64,000 bases of DNA from Tribonema minus (lineage: Eukaryota; Sar; Xanthophyceae; Tribonematales; Tribonemataceae): positions 744,001 through 808,000 of the forward strand of contig JAFCMP010000201.1 in assembly GCA_017506865.1 (NCBI GenBank). Reading direction: 5' to 3'. Positions 1-13,200 of this stretch are shown in pieces (position 1 is the first letter of the stretch; each line of letters opens with the position of its first letter). The notes under the pieces were generated by a model. It searched no databases, had not been told where the DNA came from, and saw only the letters and a list, made by a program, of their open reading frames with translations. The position numbers and the translations under genes were made by a program.

Positions 1-1289
1 AGAGGTACGTAGGTATATGGCGAAACTGCTGCTGAGCAGCTTAGGGCTTGACCAAAGCTTGGGATTCGAGACAGAGGTACTGGACTTGTGTTCATCGCCT
101 TATATTTATTCAAGAATAGGACAGAGGTAGTGGAAGAACAGATATGCACCCCCCCCCCCAAGCCCACTTGTGTTGCCTGGAGCATTTTAACACAGGCAGT
201 CAGCGGTGCAATTTTTTTATTATCGCAGCATGGCATCCGAGACAGAGGTATGTATGCAGGTATGTGCAACTGAGACCTCGGGGCGCGTCTTGCGTTACAG
301 TAAATGCCCAAGTAAACACCCCCCCCCCCCGGGCGAGCGGATCTGGACCTTTGCACAGCACGCCCATGGGCGTTTACATGGGGGAGGGGCCTGTACAAGG
401 GTGGGGGGGCTTCTGCTCCATTTTGAATTGCCAGCTAGCAGAGGGGGCGTTTACAAGGGGGAGGGGCGTTTACTAGGGCCCCGGAGGGGGCATTTACAAG
501 GGTGCGGGCTCGAAGCGATAATTGAGTTCAAGTTCGGCTTGCAGTTCGGCTTGAATTCGTTATCTCCCGGCTGCTTTTGCAAGCTCTGTGCCAACCTGCA
601 GCCATTATGGTTGCTAGAGGGCGTTTACAAGGGGGGGTGGGCGTTGTTGCCCACTTTGCCCTGGCAAGCACGCCCATGGGCATTTACAAAGGGGACGGGC
701 TTATACATGGGGGGGGGGCGTTTACTCGGGCATTTACGGTATTGCCATTACGTGTTGCCAGGGCACCTGACAATGGCCCCGAGTAACGTAGCCCTTGCTC
801 AAGATTGGACTAGGTCAAGGGTTAGCACGCCCCTTGCGGGCCGAACTCAAAGCAGTTCATGAATTCACAGGTGTTCACGCGCGCGTGCTGGGCCATGAGG
901 GCGCGGCTGCAGCACTTTGACCTTACCTGCCTTTGCTGAGCGCTGCTGCTTTTTCATGAATTCACGTCGTAAAATTATTTATTCACAAGCGCATGCTGGG
1001 TTTTGGAGGCCTCGCCCTGCCATGCTCGTTTTTGCTGAGCACTGTCATTCATTCATGAATTCACTGTGCATCAGGTGTTCACGCGCGCGTGCCAGGCCAT
1101 AGAGGCGCACCTGCAGCACATATCACATGTGGCCTGACCTTATTTTGCTGAGCGCCTGCTGCTTGTTTATGAATTTAAATTAAATCAGGTATTCACGCGC
1201 GGGTGCTGGGCACTGGAGGTCCAGCCACAGCACCTATATAGCCCCTTTGCTGAGCGCTGCTGCTTTTTCATGAATTCATGAATTCACAG
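1..1289. repeat. Left-edge intron sequence with exon-edge copies and a G-rich array
   Basis: No convincing exon here, apart from a possible 19-base one at 229-247 (CAG before it, GTATG after it). Three copies of its end (GAGACAGAG or GGACAGAG followed by GTA or GTAC/GTAG) lie near 66-78, 117-128 and 238-250. Positions 355-735 hold a G-rich repeat described separately. From 850 to 1289 a unit of roughly 105 bases repeats about four times (starts near 852, 952, 1050, 1165). Each carries TTCATGAATTCA, then a degenerate copy of the start of exon 1290-1441 with its CAG acceptor. The fifth copy is the exon itself. Confidence 0.6.
355..735. repeat. G-rich GGGCGTTTACAAGGGGG repeat array
   Basis: The core GG(C/A)(G/A)TTTACAAGGGGGAGGGG and close variants recur about eight times (for example near 367, 447, 465, 488, 610, 675, 717). 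Some are joined by ACGCCCATGGGC, itself a short palindrome that occurs twice (near 359 and 670). Runs of four or more G are dense enough for G-quadruplex formation on the + strand. No reading frame is shared by the copies, so a coding role is unlikely. Confidence 0.6.
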
Positions 1290-4200
1290 GTGTTCACTCG
1301 CGCGTGCTGGGCCATGGAGGCTCGGCTGCAGCACGCGGTTGACCTTATCAAGGGGGACAGGTTCCTAGGGGATGCGCACTGGGAACTGGTCTGGCGGTAC
1401 CTACCCGTGCTCACGGCCAAGACGTACTGGCACAGGATCAGGTAGGCATTTGTCAGTGGCTGAGCACTGTGCGTTATACTAGTACAGGTATAGGGAATGG
1501 CAACATCTACCTACTTTGAAGTATTTTTGTAGAAAGCGCGAGTGGCGTTACCTACCCGTGCTCACGGCCAAGACGTACTGGCACAGGATAAGGTCGGTGT
1601 CTGTCAGCTGCTGAGCACGGTGCATTCTATTAGTATAGGTATAGTGAATGGTAACATCTACCCATTAGTGTAGTTAGAGTGCATAGCGTCCCCTACCCGT
1701 GCTCACGGCCAAGACTTACTGGCACAGAATCAGGTGGGTGTTGTCTCTTGCGGATTTTCGGATGCTCGCATGCTCTATGTTCACATTGCTGCTTTCGGAA
1801 GCTGAGCGCTATGCGTAATGATGCTGTTGTCTGAGCGTTGTGCATTCCGACATTGTAGGTGTAGGAAATGGCGATGCCTACCCTTGCGACGCCTATCCTT
1901 ATGGCCAAGACGTATTGGCGCAGCATCAGGCTCGTGTCTTTCCGCTGGGGGTGAATATGCTGAGCGCTTTTCGTTGTCATGCGCTCATATTTATGCGTTT
2001 CAAGACATGTATATAGAAGTATATATATATATATATGTGTGTGTTTATAAATACTCTGCTACAGTTGCTGGTCCGGTGCCACGCTAGGAGTGCTGCACAG
2101 TCTGCTGCCTCTCCCAGACTCTTGGCAAAAACCTCACACTCTATAAGGCCTGTTCCCCTTATCTTTGCAGGCAGGCCAACATTGTGCTGTCCGACGTGAC
2201 GTGCGCTGCGATTTGCTTTTGTATATGCGTTTTGAATCACTTCACACTGTTTACGGCCTGTTCCCCGTTATTTGGAGTTCTTGCTGTAGCATAGCAGGCG
2301 TGCGAGAGAGACGCCAATTGCATCGATCAGAGCACCTCTGTTGTTCCTCCATGCAAAAGCAAGTGATGGGTGCTGTGCATTGTGCTGTCTGCTGTACGTA
2401 TTGGTGAGCTCATGTACTTTGCAGTACCATGCATACAAAGTGCCTTGTACTCATACGCCACACATTTTCTTTGTAATCTGCAGGCAGGGCAACATCGTGC
2501 TGTCCGATGTGGAAGAGCAAGACCTGCGCCGCATGGCCGATGAGCAGGACGAAGCCGAGTGGAGCGCTGCCATGAGTGCGGGGTTCAGCCGTGGCAGGCG
2601 GCTCCAATACGACATTGGCACAGCTCTACACAAGGCGATACATTGGGTGATCGAGCACGTCATGCCAGGCAAGGGTGAAACGTAGCCTGCATGACATGTA
2701 TTTTCCGCCAGCAAAGTTGAAGTTGATGATGAAGTTGAGCGCTGCCATGAGCGCCGGGTTGAGCCGTGGCAAGCGGCTCCACTACTACATTGGCACAGCT
2801 CTACACAAGGTGATACACTGGGTGATCGAGCATATGATGCCAGGCACGGGCGAAACGTAGCCTGCATGACATGTATTTTTAGCCAGCAAAGTTGAAGTTG
2901 ATGATGAAGTTTGAGCGCTGCCATGAGCGCCGGGTTGAGCCGTGGCAAGCGGCTCCACTACGACATTGGCACAGCTCTACACAAGGTGATACACTGCGTG
3001 ATCGAGCATATGATGCCAGGCACGGGCGGTACGTAGCATGCATGACATTTATTTTCAGCCAGCACAGTTGAAGTTGAGGATGAAGTGGAGCTCTGACATG
3101 AGCGCCGGGTTGAGCCGTGGCAAGCGGCTACACTACGATATTGGCACAGCGCTTCACAAGGCCGTACGTTGGGTGATTGAGCACGTCATGCCAGGTAAGG
3201 ACACAACTTAGCATGCAATCTAAGTTCAAGTTGGTGATGAAGTTGAGAGTATAGTGCGGGGTTGAGCCGTGGCAAGCGGGTACACTACGGCATTGGCACA
3301 GCTCTACACAAGGCGATTCACTGGATATAGGAACACGTGAGGCCAGGCAAGGGCGGAATGCGCACTCGATCAATCAGTTGTATGTTGCGTTGTGCTGCGG
3401 TGGTGCAATGCGTATCAACGTGATGTCGGTGTTTTGCAAGCCGAGCAAAGTTCAAGTTGATGATGAAGTTTGAGCGCTGCCATGAGTGCAGGGTTGAGCC
3501 GTGGCAAGCGTCTCCACTACAACATCGGTACGGCTCTGCACAAGGCTATTCACTGGGTGATCGAGCACGTATGGTGATCAATCATGTTCACTACTGTCTG
3601 TGACATACCCTGCGCGTTTCATGGATACGCCGCACGTGGTACCAACGGCATTTACCTTCAGCAGCGGCTTAGGCACCTACATGCAATTGGTAGGGTTAGA
3701 GCTAGGGTTCACTCCAACGAATGATAAATGCATTGTGACTTTCAACATTGATATTTGTGACATTGCCGCTTGCGTTTCATGACTACAGGTGCAGCAGGGG
3801 GTACCAACTACACTCACCTTCCGCAGCGGTTGAGGCACCAGTGGTACCGATATCACCAGGTACTTGGCGAAATTACACTACTACTTCATCCAGCATGCAG
3901 TTGGAAGTTGTTTGAGTAAATAAACCCTTGGTAAACAATTGTGTACTGAGCAATGCTTAGAAGGTGGATGCCGTCCGCACGTGCGTGCTTTGCACTTACT
4001 TATGGCATCCTTTCTTGTTGCTCATTTATTTACTGTTAAAGACCCAGTGATACTGATTTCACCAGGTACTTGACTGTTGTTGTGATGCTGTGACATCCTT
4101 CGTGCAATCAGTACTTGCAGATACTGCAATAGTGTACTGCACAGTGCTTCGGCAGATGCTGACAACAAAAGCTATTGCCCATTGAAGCACATTTCCAGCT

Positions 4201-7200
4201 TACATGATGTTCACAGCACAGCATCATTCTTGACACTGTGATTGCCATATGCACACGTGCCATGCGACATTGCAGCAAAGTGCGTGCAGCGCTCGCGTGC
4301 CTACAGTTGTACCAGTGCGTTGACATGTATGCCTTCCGGAGCTCTGCTCATTTATTTCTCGGGACACATTTCGTTCTTGCCTGCAGCTGAACAAGGGCTG
4401 ACAAGGCAGGTTTTGATGTTTCAAACGCCTGGTCTCCTATGCCAAAACGCTTGCTGTGCTTTGTATGTTTTCGCCGACCATTCTGCAGATTGCGGTTGCA
4501 GGTGCATGGCCACTTGCATCTTGTGTGCCTCATGCCTGAAGTGCTGATAAAATCCTGCGTACTCTTGCACACCCCAAGCCCTCATTATTTGTCTGCATGT
4601 ATCCTGCTATATTTGCATATGTGTGCAGCAATTTCACGGAGGGGCGGCAGACGTGACGTCCCAGGTATGTAGGTATGCCTGTGGTAGGGTTACTAGAGGG
4701 ACATCTTTTAGGGTTTGGTTCAAGATCAGATCGAGACCAAAGTCAAACCATACTGGACAGCTCATTGTGTGAACTGTGCACACACTAGAGCACTCAGCGA
4801 ACCAGCACTCTGTTGTGTTGCTGTTTCTCATTTTAAAATGTGTGTGTCTTACTGTGCAGATTGAGCAGGCGCGCATACACGCTGCCGCAATTGTCAGCGT
4901 CAATGGTTATGTGGGCTGCACCTATCTCATCACGTCGACTCAATACGTATATCAAAGCAAGCGCAACCATCTTACCCGCAATCTCTGCTGGTGTTGATCA
5001 TCATTCAATGCGGGCGCGGAATTGTGCAGATTGAGCAGGCGCGCATGAACGCGCTGTCGCAAATGTTTCTTGTGCTGAATCTACCTCCTCATGCTGTCTA
5101 CTTCTATATACCTTCAAGAAGTGAATATGCAGCAACCAGACTGTTGCCCTCACGCTCTGCTGGTTTGCACCATCATGGAATGTCCCTCTCTTCTGCTGGT
5201 GTTGATCACCATGCAATGCGCATGCCTGACTGCGCAGATCAAGCAGGCGCGCATGAACACGCTGCCGCAAATATCCCTGCGCTTATCCAAAGGATGCACC
5301 TACCTGATCGCTGACTATGAGTGTACACAACCATCACTCTTACCCGCATTCACTTTTGTGCTGCATGGGACTCTAATGCGTTCACTATCGTGCAGATTGA
5401 GCAGGCGCGCATGAACGCGCTGCCGCAAATGTCCCTGCGCATCGACGCATAAACGCATAAAGCGCACCTACTATACATCACGACGCCAACTATATACCTA
5501 CAGCAATAGGTATCAGACCTGCCCGCGACGTCTGCCGGGTGTCATCGTGTGTGTTTCTTTGATATTTTATTTGTGCAGATTGAGCAGGCGCGCATGAACG
5601 CGCTGCCGCAAATGTCGCTGCGCATCGACGCGTGGGCGGGCGCGGAGGAAGCGGACGGCGCAGACCACCTGCAGGCATTGCTCGGCGCAGCAGCGCTCGA
5701 CAGTGGCAGCAGTGCTCCGTTCGCGCTGGATGGCGCTGCGCCGTTTGACCAGGGAGGAGAGGGGGGGCTCCGACCAGCACGCTCTGACGACACTGCAAGG
5801 TGAGCGCTGCAGCATTCTATCTCCCCAAAGTATGTTTCAAAAAGGCAGAAATGTGCTTCAATAATGCAGCAGCGCTCGACAGTGGCAGCGCTCCATTCAC
5901 GCTCGACAGCAGTCGGCGCTGCGCCGTTTGACCAAGGGGGCTGTGGCCAGCGCGCTCTGATGACACTGCAAGGTGAGCGCTGCAGCATTCTATCTTCCCA
6001 AAGTATGTTGAAAGCATAAAACAATGCAGCAGCGCTCGACAGCAGCGGCAGCGCTCCGTTCGCGGTCGACACCAACAGTGCTGCTGATATGTGCTCCCCT
6101 GCATAGGCGAATCATTACACCCTAAATAACCAATACCCCCCCCCCCCCCCCCCAGACTCAGCAGCCCCCGGAGCCTGGCCTCCCCCCCTTTCTCCCGCCC
6201 CCAAGACCGCGGCTCCCCCCCGCTACCCCCCAAATCGGGGGGTGCCCCCCTCCCCAAGGGGGGTCAGCACAGCTCAGCCCCCACTTTGGGTGAACCCCCC
6301 CACCCGGGGGCTGTGGGAGGGGGGGCCAAGGGGATGTTGTCAATGTACCCTGACTTGGCGGCGCTTGCGGTTGGGGGGGCGCAGGGGCGTGCGCTTGCTG
6401 AGGAGATTGCGCTGCTGCGCGGGACACGCGAAGCGGCTGTGCAGGTGCATACATGAAAGTACTTCAAAAGTATACTATGTGTTTAAAGTTCAAGTATGTA
6501 TTGAGGAGATTGCGCTGCTGCGCGGGACACGTGAAGCGGCTGTGCAGGTGTGTAGACATAAGTACTTCAGAAGTATACTACATGTGTATACTTCGAACAT
6601 GTACTTCGAAGTATTGAAGAAATTGTGCTGCTGCGGGGACGCACGAAGCGGCCGTGCAGGTGCATACATAGAAGTACTTTAAGAGCATACTTATGTGTGC
6701 AGACATCATGAAGAGATTACGCCGCAGTGCGTGACGCGCAGCGCGGGACACGTGAAGCGGCTGTGCAGGTGTGTAGACATAAGTACTTCAGAAGTATACT
6801 ACATGTGTATACTTCAAACATGTACTTCGAAGTATTGAAGAAATTGTGCTGCTGCGGGGACGCGCGAAGCGGCTGTGCAGGTGCATACATAGAAGTACTT
6901 TAAGAGCATACTTATGTGTGCAGACATCATGAAGAGATTACGCCGCAGTGCGTGACGCGCAGCGGCCATGCATGTGCATAGATAAAAGTACCCTATACTG
7001 TGGTTGTGCATGTTGAGTAGATCCAAGAACCTTATACTGTGCGTGTAAATGTTGAGTATATGTAAAGAGATTGCACTGCTGCGCGGAAGGCGCGAAGCGG
7101 CGGTGCAGGTGTACACGAACGACCCAAGCATGTTCCCGTGCATGAAGTGTGTATGCGTTCTTTGAAACGTCGTGCTTCTAAATTGCACTCAGCGCTTTCT

Positions 7201-10200
7201 TCTTTTTTTTTGTTCGCCGAGCATACATACTGGTGCATTAGCTTGAAATGTATTTCAAGCATGACTGTGCAGGTGTAATTTGGGTCCTTACAAATCTCAA
7301 ACTGTGTGACGGTTTTGGGGGACGCGGGAAGCGGCCGTGCAGGTGCATACAAAGGGATACTTGAAGAGTATAAAAGGATGCCATGGTTGTGTGTAAACCT
7401 TGAAGTCTGTAGGTAGAAGTACAGAAGGAGTGCGCAGCTGCATGCCGCGAGGCGGCGGTGTAGGTATACATGAACGACCTGGGCATGGTACCATGCCTGA
7501 GGTGTATTGCGTTCCTAGAATTATGGTGCTTCTGAATTACAAAGCGTACAACTGCGCACGGTGTACACAACAAATGCAATTGATATAACTTGCACGCAGC
7601 GCTTTTATTTCAGTGTCATCGAGCGTACATGCTTGTGCACGTAGCTCACAATACTTTCCAAGCATGTCTGTCGAGGTGCAATTCACGTCCTTACAAATCT
7701 CAAACTATATGACTGTTCAGGTGCAATTCGGGTGCGCACAACTCTCAGCGGGTGGCCGGGAGTGTGTGCTCATCAGTCCGCGTTTCTACCCAAGTCATTC
7801 ACAAGGCATTTGATTTCCATTACTTCATTCTTGAAGTGTCGTCCATACATTGCTGTCGGCCCCCTGGGTTGCGTTTCATCCGCGCACAAGTATTCGTACA
7901 TGTGCAAAAGAAAGGCATCACGGCATTCATTACCATGATTTCATTTAAGAAAATGTATTTCACCGCTGTCGTCCTCAGGGCGTGCGATCTGCGGAGGAGC
8001 GCCTGTACGAGCGCGAAAGGGCACTTGAACTTGCAACTGCGGCAGACGGCGATGACAGCGGCGGCGAAAGCGCAAGTGCGCCGCAGCACAGAGGGCTTGG
8101 GTGGGGGGGCAGCGAAACCGCTGTTCGCACCGCAACTGCCCCGCTGAGCAGCCGCATCCGCAGCATGAGTCTGAGCAGGTGCGTCAGAAGTTGAACATGC
8201 TTGTTGAAGTTGGTGAAGCGCCTACCTTGTTGAGCAGCGGCATCCGTAGCAGCATGAGCTTTGCAGGTGCGTCAGAAGTTGAACATGCTTGTTGAAGTTG
8301 GTGAAGCGCAACCTTGTTGAGCAGCCGCATCCGCAGCAGCATGAGCCTGAGCAGGTGCGTCAGAAGTTGAACCTGATTAGTGAGTTGGTGAAGTGCCTAC
8401 CTCTTGGCCATTGTCATTGTATTGGTGCGCTAAAAGCACTGGACTGTGGTAGGGGGCGCACCCTTAGAACTCGAGATCAACACAGCACTTGGAGATGTCA
8501 GAAACCGATAATGTTGCACTTTGCTAGCTGTTGCGTCAAGCTTGATGTGCACCTTATCGCGAGATGAATTGAGCGGCATACGCAAATTGACGTACTACAT
8601 AGATATTCTACATCCATCAGATATCAAATGAGGATCAAGGGCGCGACCGCCGCCTCAGCTGTGCACGCTAACGCCACCTCCACCAGTGTATCTTGGTTTT
8701 CCACAAACTATGTTTCCTCTCGCTTTCTACACTTCGATGTATATGCAGATGAGCTGCTCTTCCTCGCCCAGTTTTCTGACACAAACACTGGGTGTGCAAT
8801 CCTTCACTCTTGCACGATATTATCAGGAGCCAGGCCGCTACCTGCGCTGGCGTATCCTATCAATGGTATGCACTACATCCATGTGATGTCCGATGCAGGA
8901 GCAATGGCACGCCCGCCGCCGCCACTGCCCGCGCTGAGATCGCATCCAACGGTGTCATAGCAAACTACAATGCTATTTCATGTTCCCTCGCTCGGTCTCC
9001 TTCCCTCTTCACATGTTCATGCCCAGGCGCACACCCATACCCTCTGATTGTTGAAGCTTAACCCTAACCCTAACCCTAACCCTAGCCCTAAGACATGATT
9101 CACCGCTGTCTATTCACATCATTCACCGCCCTTCCTCAATGTTATCAGGAGGAAGAGCACGGCCGCTGCCGCCGCTGCCTTGCATGCCAGTACATTTCAC
9201 CCCAGCCACATCTTTGCCCTGATCAACATATACGCTACTTGAAGCACTTGAAGTACACTGTTGTGTGATGTCCAATGCAGGAGCACGGGCGCGGCCGCCG
9301 CCGCCGCTGTTCATGCCGACGCCGCCTCCAATGGTGTCATTGCAAATCACAAGACTTTGTCGTTCCGCACTCGGTCTCTTTCTCCATTCACATGTATATA
9401 CATTCATACCAGGCGCTCTCCCACACCTCAGTCGTGTCGCAAACGTCTGATGCCATACTCTGCCGCTCTCATGCGATGCTCACAGGAGCAAGGGCGCGGC
9501 CGCCGCCGCTGCTTTCACGCCGACACTGCGTTCAACAGTGTATAATCGCTTTCCCCAATACTCCCTTTCATCGCTCTCTATACCTCGAAGTGTGTGTATG
9601 CATATCAGCTACTATCTCTCACCACGGAGACTGTAAACATTCGCTGTTCTCTTGCGCACAATATTATCAGGAGCAAGGGCGCGGCCGCCGCCGCCGCTGT
9701 TCACGCCGACGCCGCCTCTAACGGTGGCACGTCTCAGCACTCGGCGGCGCTGTCCGAAGACGAGCACCACGCGGTCAACGGCAACGGCCACGAGGACATG
9801 AGCCAGGGGAGTTTGAACATGAAGGACGCCATGGCGGAGGCACGGGTTCGATTTCTCTCTGCGGTCAAGGCAAATTACCAGGTACTTCTTCTTGTTGAGT
9901 ACTACTTCAAGTTCATCTTGAAGTATGCTTCAGGAGGCCTTCGGTCGGAACATGTGACATGTTGCGATTGTGGTGTGAAGCATACTTCTACAGTGCGCGG
10001 CACAACTTGATGTCAGCGATTACTGTCCGCGATCAAGGCCGATAGCAAGCATCGTCGCGGTCGCAGTCGCACCACTTTTTTCCTCGTGAAGTTCAAGTTT
10101 TCTTTCGCGTCAACTGCTTCGAAGTGCAGGGGCTGCCTGCCTCACTGTTATGACTCATGAGAGTGCCAGTATGCTAGCACTCTTGTTGAAGGCCATCTCC

Positions 10201-13200
10201 GCGCATGCAGAGGCCGAGCAGTTGGAAAATTGAAAAAGCCGAGAGCCGGTTGACCTGACCGACCGGCTTCACCGGCTTGCCGGCTTAGCTGAAGCCGGTC
10301 AACTGAGCCGGTTTCGGCTTTGAACACTAGTGGCAGTGGTGGTGTGAAGCATGAGGTGCGCAACGCAAGTTGTTAATAGCGGTTTCTCTCCGCTGTTCAG
10401 GCCAACTACCAGGTACCTCTGCACTTCAAAATGCGTGTGCTTTAGATGCACGGTGGTGTGTAGATAGGCTGCTGCTGCTGGGAGCGACTACTATCATACT
10501 TTCGTAAGGAATCTTAAGAGGTGTCCAATGTAGTCGACACTTCCCAAACACTTGGCGTTAGCTGTGCCACCCCATGGGTGCTTTGTTACTGATTTCTTGT
10601 GATCCATGCACTAACAACTTGAGTGCGGCCCGGCCCGCCTTTGATTGCGCGAGATTTACATGTACTGTTTGCCGAGCGCTGCTGCAGGAGCGGTTACATC
10701 AGGGGTGGCTCAGCGCATCGGGCGCACGCGTGCTGCGTGAAAACATCGATGCTCAGCTCGAGAACACCGAGGCCAGGTCAGTAACTCTAACGTTAGGGTT
10801 GCTCTAACCCTCGATGCGTTGATAACTACGCATAAACATGGATGCTCAGCTTGCGAAAAACGAGGCCAGGCCAGTAACCCTAACATTACGGTTGCTCTAA
10901 CCCTTGGCGTGATAACTACGCACAAACATCGATGCTCAGCTTGAGAAAACTGAGGGCAGGCCAGTAACCCTAAAGTTAGGGTTGCTCTTACCGCTAGCGG
11001 TAATGACTGTGCGAAAACATTAATGCCCAACTTGAGAACACCCAGGCCAGGTCAGTAACCCTAATCAAGGTTGCTCTAACTTTCAATGCGCTGATGACTG
11101 CGCGAAAACATTGGTGCTCAACTCGAGAACATAGAGGCCAGGTCAGAAGCCCTAGCTTTAGGGTTGCTCTTACCCTTGATGCGTTTGTTGATGACTGCGC
11201 GAAAACATCGATGCGCAGCTGGAGAACACCGAGGCCAGGTGCGCAACCTCAACTTCAACTGACGCACCTTCAGTCAATGGCGCACACCATTTGTGTGCAA
11301 CGCATGTTGGTGCGTTGCGGACTGGACATGCGTAGGTTAAAGTCTGAGCTGCGCATGAGATTGTTTACATGTGCATGAGTCTGTTTACACAGGGTTAGGG
11401 GTAGGGTTAGGTTCAGGGTTTGCACTTGCACGCACCACTTACTGTACCCAAACCTCACGTGTGCCTGGTTCGCAGCCTGAGCGAGTGGAGCGTGCTGGCG
11501 CGGAACTTATTCTCTACCATTCCCACCCTGCAAGCGCATACATACCGTTGACTTGCCCCATCAGTGTAACGACTGAAAGTTCAAGAACTGAATCACGTAC
11601 GCCCGCCATTCGCAGCTTGCGTGAGTTTGCCATGCCCCTGCACACTCGCGTCAGAATGTGATTGATGTTCGCACATTGCACATGCCCTAACATACGTATC
11701 CTGCAAGCGCGTGCATACCACCAACTTGCCTTGGCAGTTGCTCTCGTAACTGAATTGTCTGTCATCAGTAGCTTGCGTGAGTGGAGCGTGTAGGCGCAAA
11801 GCTTCGCGATGCCGGCGGCGCGCCTAGTGTCGCTGCAATACTCGTCGCCGCATGTGATCGGCGCTCGCACATACTGTAATATGTCTACTTTTTAGGATGC
11901 ATATACTTCTACTTTTAACTTGCTGCACGACGTAGTGACATAACAATGTGCGTTTATCATGTGCAGCCTGCGAGAGTGGAGCGTATTGGCACGGAGCTTC
12001 GCAATGCCGGCGGCGCGCCTAGCGCCGCTGCAACTCTGATTGCGGCATGTGATCGCCACTGAATTACCTGAGTGTGCCTTGTCCGCAGTTTGCGAGAGTG
12101 GAGCGTATTGGCGCGGAGCTTTGCGATGCCGGCAGCACGCCTAGCGCCGCTGCGCCGCCTGCCGCTTGCCAAGCGACTAGTGGACCCCTTTATCTACGGT
12201 CGCCTGGCCTTCATCTTTGAGCTAGCCAGCAACTTCATCGCTGCGCATGAAGACGTGGACATACTTCAAATCATCAAGGAGGGGCCCGTAGCGTACCAGC
12301 TGGCATTTGAGAAGGTAAAGTACCACCAACCTCAAGATGTGACGCTGCACACTTCTCTTGTGTAGTGCCATACATACTGCAGCTCATCAAGGACTCGTGG
12401 CGTAACAGCTGGCGTTTGAGAAGGTGAAGTACCAACTTCAAGATGTGACTCTGCACACTCCTCTTGGAAGCCGCTGTGCAACGAAGCCTGAGCGCCAACT
12501 GTTGAAGACCGTTGCGTAGCAGCCGGCCTTCGAAAGGTTTCCTCACCTCCGTCCTCAGATGTTAAGTTGGAATACTGGTGTACTTCTGCTTCACTCACGT
12601 CAAACGTACATGCGCCTGTCTCCGTGTTTACATGTCAATGATCTGCCATCGCTACATCATGGATATGTGCGTTGTCAATGCAGACGAAGCAGCTGCGGGA
12701 GGCTCGCGACACGTTGGTGGCACAGCTGCCCGTGTTCCCGGAGCTCGCTCGTTCGCTGAAGACCCAGGTGACTCTCCGCTGATACTGCACGAGCAATCAT
12801 CATTTGATACTTGAAGTATACTTCACAGTTTGCAACTACCTCAGTAACATCATCATTTGCTACCTCAAGTATATGCAACAATATCCTCAACTGACTATGT
12901 GATCGTATAATTAGTCCAAGTACTCTGTTCTCAAGACGCAGGTGACTCTCCTCAGATACTGCACGAGCAATCATCATTTGAAGTATCAATCACGTAACTT
13001 AGTACTCAAGGCGCAGGTGACTCTCCGCAGATGCTCAAGTGGATCACGCAACTGATGCATTTTGTTGGTGGAACTCGGTCTGGTCAAAGCTGCCAGTTGC
13101 AAGGCAAGCGGGTGTCTGAAGTAAAGCTCTCGCGGGGGGGGGGTCTTGTTGCAAGTATGGTGAGGGTAGTGAGAAACACGTTGCACTCAGCGCCGACAAG

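Noticed and set aside
206..862. 218-codon plus-strand open frame
   Set aside because: It runs through the G-rich repeat array, its composition is simple-sequence driven, and it has no domain. Repeat copies do not share the frame.
6490..7475. CRISPR-like regularly spaced repeats
   Set aside because: The repeats are degenerate copies of an exon end of varying length with similar linkers, in a eukaryotic intron. There are no identical repeats with unique spacers.
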